From assembly GCA_031283975.1 (NCBI GenBank), contig JAITAT010000267.1, positions 1-7,483 on the forward strand: a stretch of DNA of 7,483 bases, written 5' to 3'. This DNA is from Synergistaceae bacterium. Its GTDB lineage: Bacteria > Synergistota > Synergistia > Synergistales > Synergistaceae. The notes under the pieces were generated by a model. It saw nothing but the letters and a program-made list of their open reading frames with translations. It was not told where the DNA came from and did not search any database. Below are positions 4,985 through 7,483 of the stretch, piece by piece (the stretch's first letter is position 1; the number at the start of each line of letters is the position of its first letter). The translations under genes were made by a program, and so were the position numbers.

Positions 4985-6828
4985 AGTATTTCGGCTTCTT
5001 TCAGCGATATCTCCATCTCGTCCAGCGTCGCTCCGAACAATTCGAGCGCGCTTTTTACCGGTTCCGGCTCGCTCATATCGACCCCCGCTCGCTTGAGCAG
5101 CTCGATGGAATAATCGCTGCCGCCGCTCGACAGAAATTCGACGTACCGGCGCACCGCGGGTTCGCCTTCGGAAATTATCCGCGCGGACAGAGCGGCGGCG
5201 GCGGAGTATCCCGTCGCGTACTGATAGACGTAAAACGGCGAATAAAAATGCGGTATCCGCGACCACTCATAGCTTATCAGCTCGTCGATCGTCATATCTG
5301 ACCCGAAATATTTTTCGTTCAGAGCGAACCACATCTTGCCCAGCGCGAAAGCGGTGGTGTCCTCTCCCGCTTGGCTCCGCGCGTGAACGGCGCGTTCAAA
5401 CGACGCGAACATCGTCTGCCTGTATACGGTGGCGCGTATGCGCTCGAGCCGCTGATTGAGGAGATATATTTTCTTGTTTCTGTCGTCCGCGGTACGGAGC
5501 AGATAATCCAGCGCAAGTTCCTCGTTGGCGGTGGACGCGACCTCAGCGCAGAATATCGTGTAATCGGACGTGGGGTACGGCTGGACCGAACGCGAATAAA
5601 ACGAGTGCATGGAATGGCCCAGTTCGTGGACGAGCGTCATGACATCGGAAAGTTCGCCGTTGTAGTTGAGCAGTATATAAGGATGGGTACCGTACGCGCC
5701 CCACGAGTACGCTCCGCCGCGTTTGCCCCTGTTCGGGTAGACGTCTACCCAGCCGGCCCCAAGCCCGCGCCCCAACCGCGCCATATATTCCTCGCCCAGC
5801 GGGCGCAGCGCTTCCATCGTCATTTTCTTGGCGGTCTCCCACGGTATATCCCTGTACGGATTTTCGACAAGCGGATTGTAAATATCATACATGCGCAGTT
5901 CGTCAAGACCTAGAACTTTTTTCCGCAGCGCCATATATCGATGAAGATGGCCCAGATTCGCCTCGACGGTCTCTATGAGATTGTCGTACACCGCTATGGG
6001 AATGTTCGCGCCGTCGAGCGCGCGTTCTATGTCGGAGCCGTACTTACGGGCGTTCGAGAAAAAGCGGGACGCTTTCAGCATACCGTTGAAAGTCGCCCCT
6101 ATCGTATTGTTGTATTTGCGGTAAGTTTCGTACAGCGCCGTGAAAGCGGACAGGCGGACGCTCCTGTCTCGGGAGCTTATATGCTTCATATAACGCTCCT
6201 CGGTGAGTTCCTCCTCGCGTCCGTCCTCGCCCCGAATGAACCCGAACCTCATATCCGCGTCGGTAAGCATGGAAAAAGCGCTGTCGGAAACGGACGCCAT
6301 TTCACCGGCGCGCGCGAGAAGTTCCTCCTCCGCCCGCGGCAGTATATGCGCATGGCTCCTGGCGATCTCCCTGAACATGAACCTGTATTCGTCGAAATCC
6401 GCTCCCGTCCTGGCGGGATCCGTAAAATCGCTCAGAACTTCGTCCGGTATGCCGATTATTTCGGGAGTGACAAAACTGGCGTCCCCTGACATCTCCGTTA
6501 TCAGCGTCTGCGCCCGTGCCGCCAGGTTTTGGGCCGCGGGATCGGCCGTGTTTTCGTGGCTCTTCATGGTGGCGTACACATAAATTTTCTCGGATACCAT
6601 GGATATTTCGTCGCGAAGCCTGAGACACGACAGCAGATTTGACGCCGATTTTCCCAGTCCGCCCCTCATGGCCGACAGTTTTGGAATCATGGCCTTCACT
6701 CTGGCGAAATCGCTCTCCCAATCGGCTTCCGCGGCATAGATATCCGACAGCTTCCATTTGAAGCCGTCCGGAATTTCGGACCTCGGCGAAATTTCCCCGG
6801 AAAGCATGACATCCGACGCCGCGGACAT
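4978..6828 (-). CDS. pepF: Oligoendopeptidase F (M3 family zinc peptidase)
   Basis: Cytoplasmic zinc metallopeptidase that cleaves short oligopeptides, normally in peptide turnover. The 616 residues match the usual PepF length of about 600. The N-terminal RSEIPDGFKWKLSDIYA (16-32) is typical of the family. The zinc site is HELGH at 401-405, with the third ligand E429 in CAEVAST 24 residues on. The C-terminal substrate-binding stretch HFYSPFYVYQYATGY lies at 527-541. No signal peptide is seen. The start is uncertain: ATG 6828 comes 1 nt after the stop of the upstream gene and is preferred for coupling. TTG 6864 and ATG 6858 would overlap that gene, and ATG 6807 would give 609 residues. None has a strong ribosome site. 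It sits between an unrecognised gene and the BFD-like gene, probably in one operon. Confidence 0.95.
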   Translation of the reverse strand: MSAASDVMLSGEISPRSEIPDGFKWKLSDIYAAEADWESDFARVKAMIPKLSAMRGGLGKSASNLLSCLRLRDEISMVSEKIYVYATMKSHENTADPAAQNLAARAQTLITEMSGDASFVTPEIIGIPDEVLSDFTDPARTGADFDEYRFMFREIARSHAHILPRAEEELLARAGEMASVSDSAFSMLTDADMRFGFIRGEDGREEELTEERYMKHISSRDRSVRLSAFTALYETYRKYNNTIGATFNGMLKASRFFSNARKYGSDIERALDGANIPIAVYDNLIETVEANLGHLHRYMALRKKVLGLDELRMYDIYNPLVENPYRDIPWETAKKMTMEALRPLGEEYMARLGRGLGAGWVDVYPNRGKRGGAYSWGAYGTHPYILLNYNGELSDVMTLVHELGHSMHSFYSRSVQPYPTSDYTIFCAEVASTANEELALDYLLRTADDRNKKIYLLNQRLERIRATVYRQTMFASFERAVHARSQAGEDTTAFALGKMWFALNEKYFGSDMTIDELISYEWSRIPHFYSPFYVYQYATGYSAAAALSARIISEGEPAVRRYVEFLSSGGSDYSIELLKRAGVDMSEPEPVKSALELFGATLDEMEISLKEAEILC

Positions 6829-6829
6829 C

Positions 6830-7483
6830 CTACAGGTAAATCCTGAACGCGCCGACATTTTCAAGCGTGTGTTCGGTGAGTCCGGAAATATTCGGCAGCT
6901 CCTGCCATTCGCCGCCGATATTGCAGGAAACCCAGCCCGTTTTCGAACCTATGACGTCGGTATCGCCGGGACGCACCCATCCCTTGAAAAACGGGGACTG
7001 CCCCGCGATTTCCTCGAAATCGATGCCCCGCAGCACGATATACTGGCTCATACCGCGCGTTTTCTGCATTTCGCTGGAATATGTGTGACTCAGGGGAACT
7101 ATCTGAAAACCGCCTATTTCCCTCTTCGAACATGTGGATACGCATATCACGCCGGGATGATTCGCTCGCACGCGCCCGAGCCCCTGATAGAGCGTACCCT
7201 CGAACCTTCCGGTGCCGCTGACTCCGCTCTCCACCACGGCGAACTGGTGATCGCCCGCCGCGTCGTGATACCACGCCCTGCCGCCGGCGAAGTTTTCAAT
7301 TTCGAGATACTCTATCTCGGATTCGGGCCGGTAGACTCGAATTTCGAGGGCCGTAGCGAATTGGAAGAGCTGTATGTTGTTGAAAAGCACAGGAATGCCG
7401 ACTTGATTGACGATGTATGCCGGACTGCCAACGAAAGGGGCGTAATGCCCCCACAACCCCGTCCCCCCGACTCCCTCCACGAT
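6830..7483 (-). CDS. Unrecognised protein, N-terminus cut by window edge
   Basis: The frame is open from the window edge to TAG at 6832-6830, giving 217 visible residues. A GTG at 7480 could be read as a start but has no visible ribosome site, so the gene probably begins outside. I do not recognise the family. The part seen has no membrane span and looks beta-rich, with alternating hydrophobic runs such as GIPVLFNNIQLFQFATALEIRV. It is rich in glycine and aromatics and has three cysteines: two in VICVSTCSKRE and one in WVSCNIGGEW. It ends FRIYL with no motif. Codon use, including frequent ATA for isoleucine, resembles the neighbours, so recent transfer is not suggested. Its stop lies 1 nt before the preferred pepF start, pointing to co-transcription with pepF and the BFD-like gene. 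Confidence 0.75.
   Translation of the reverse strand: MVEGVGGTGLWGHYAPFVGSPAYIVNQVGIPVLFNNIQLFQFATALEIRVYRPESEIEYLEIENFAGGRAWYHDAAGDHQFAVVESGVSGTGRFEGTLYQGLGRVRANHPGVICVSTCSKREIGGFQIVPLSHTYSSEMQKTRGMSQYIVLRGIDFEEIAGQSPFFKGWVRPGDTDVIGSKTGWVSCNIGGEWQELPNISGLTEHTLENVGAFRIYL

Noticed and set aside
4985..5266. Upstream extension of the BFD-like frame to 172 residues
   Set aside because: This part is arginine-rich shadow sequence inside the pepF coding region. Only the last 78 residues show a real domain.
5371..6489. Open frames of 180 and 182 codons on the plus strand
   Set aside because: Both are antisense to pepF, which has a complete zinc site and family length.
6829..6864. pepF start at TTG 6864 or ATG 6858
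   Set aside because: Both overlap the upstream coding end and neither has a ribosome site. PepF homologues usually begin close to the RSEIP motif, which favours 6828 or 6807.

Overview
The window looks like ordinary chromosome of an anaerobic, Firmicutes-grade or Synergistota-like bacterium. GC content is fairly high, yet isoleucine is very often encoded by ATA, and a DUF370/RemB-like gene sits directly upstream of gyrB. The phylum is only a guess; no rRNA or other taxonomic marker is present. Almost all of the window is coding, no stretch over 300 bases lacks a gene, and I saw no mobile element, tRNA, rRNA or CRISPR array.

Layout: (1) On the minus strand, positions 1-1746 carry a small RemB-like gene followed after 2 nt by gyrB, whose 3' end runs off the window. 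(2) A compact 59-bp divergent promoter region (1747-1805) separates these from malQ on the plus strand (1806-3395), encoding a GH77 4-alpha-glucanotransferase. (3) A 112-bp intergenic region holding two dyads precedes a two-gene plus-strand encapsulin operon: an encapsulated ferritin (EncFtn, 3508-3858) with a C-terminal cargo-loading tail, and an HK97-fold encapsulin shell protein (3907-4710). (4) A strong hairpin (4722-4746) lies between this operon and a convergent minus-strand cluster. In transcription order that cluster is an unrecognised protein cut by the window edge (6830-7483), an M3 oligoendopeptidase F (4978-6828), and a 78-residue BFD-like [2Fe-2S] protein (4748-4984) that overlaps the pepF end.

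The centre of interest is iron. EncFtn oxidises Fe(II) but has no closed cavity of its own, so it relies on the encapsulin shell to hold the mineral. A BFD-type [2Fe-2S] protein is the kind of partner that returns electrons to stored Fe(III) in bacterioferritin systems. Its position tail-to-tail with the encapsulin operon suggests a storage-and-release module, but it is on the other strand, co-directional with a peptidase, and shows no cargo-loading tail, so the link is inference. The shell also lacks the tryptophan that binds flavin in the Thermotoga maritima encapsulin, which would make a separate electron donor more relevant.
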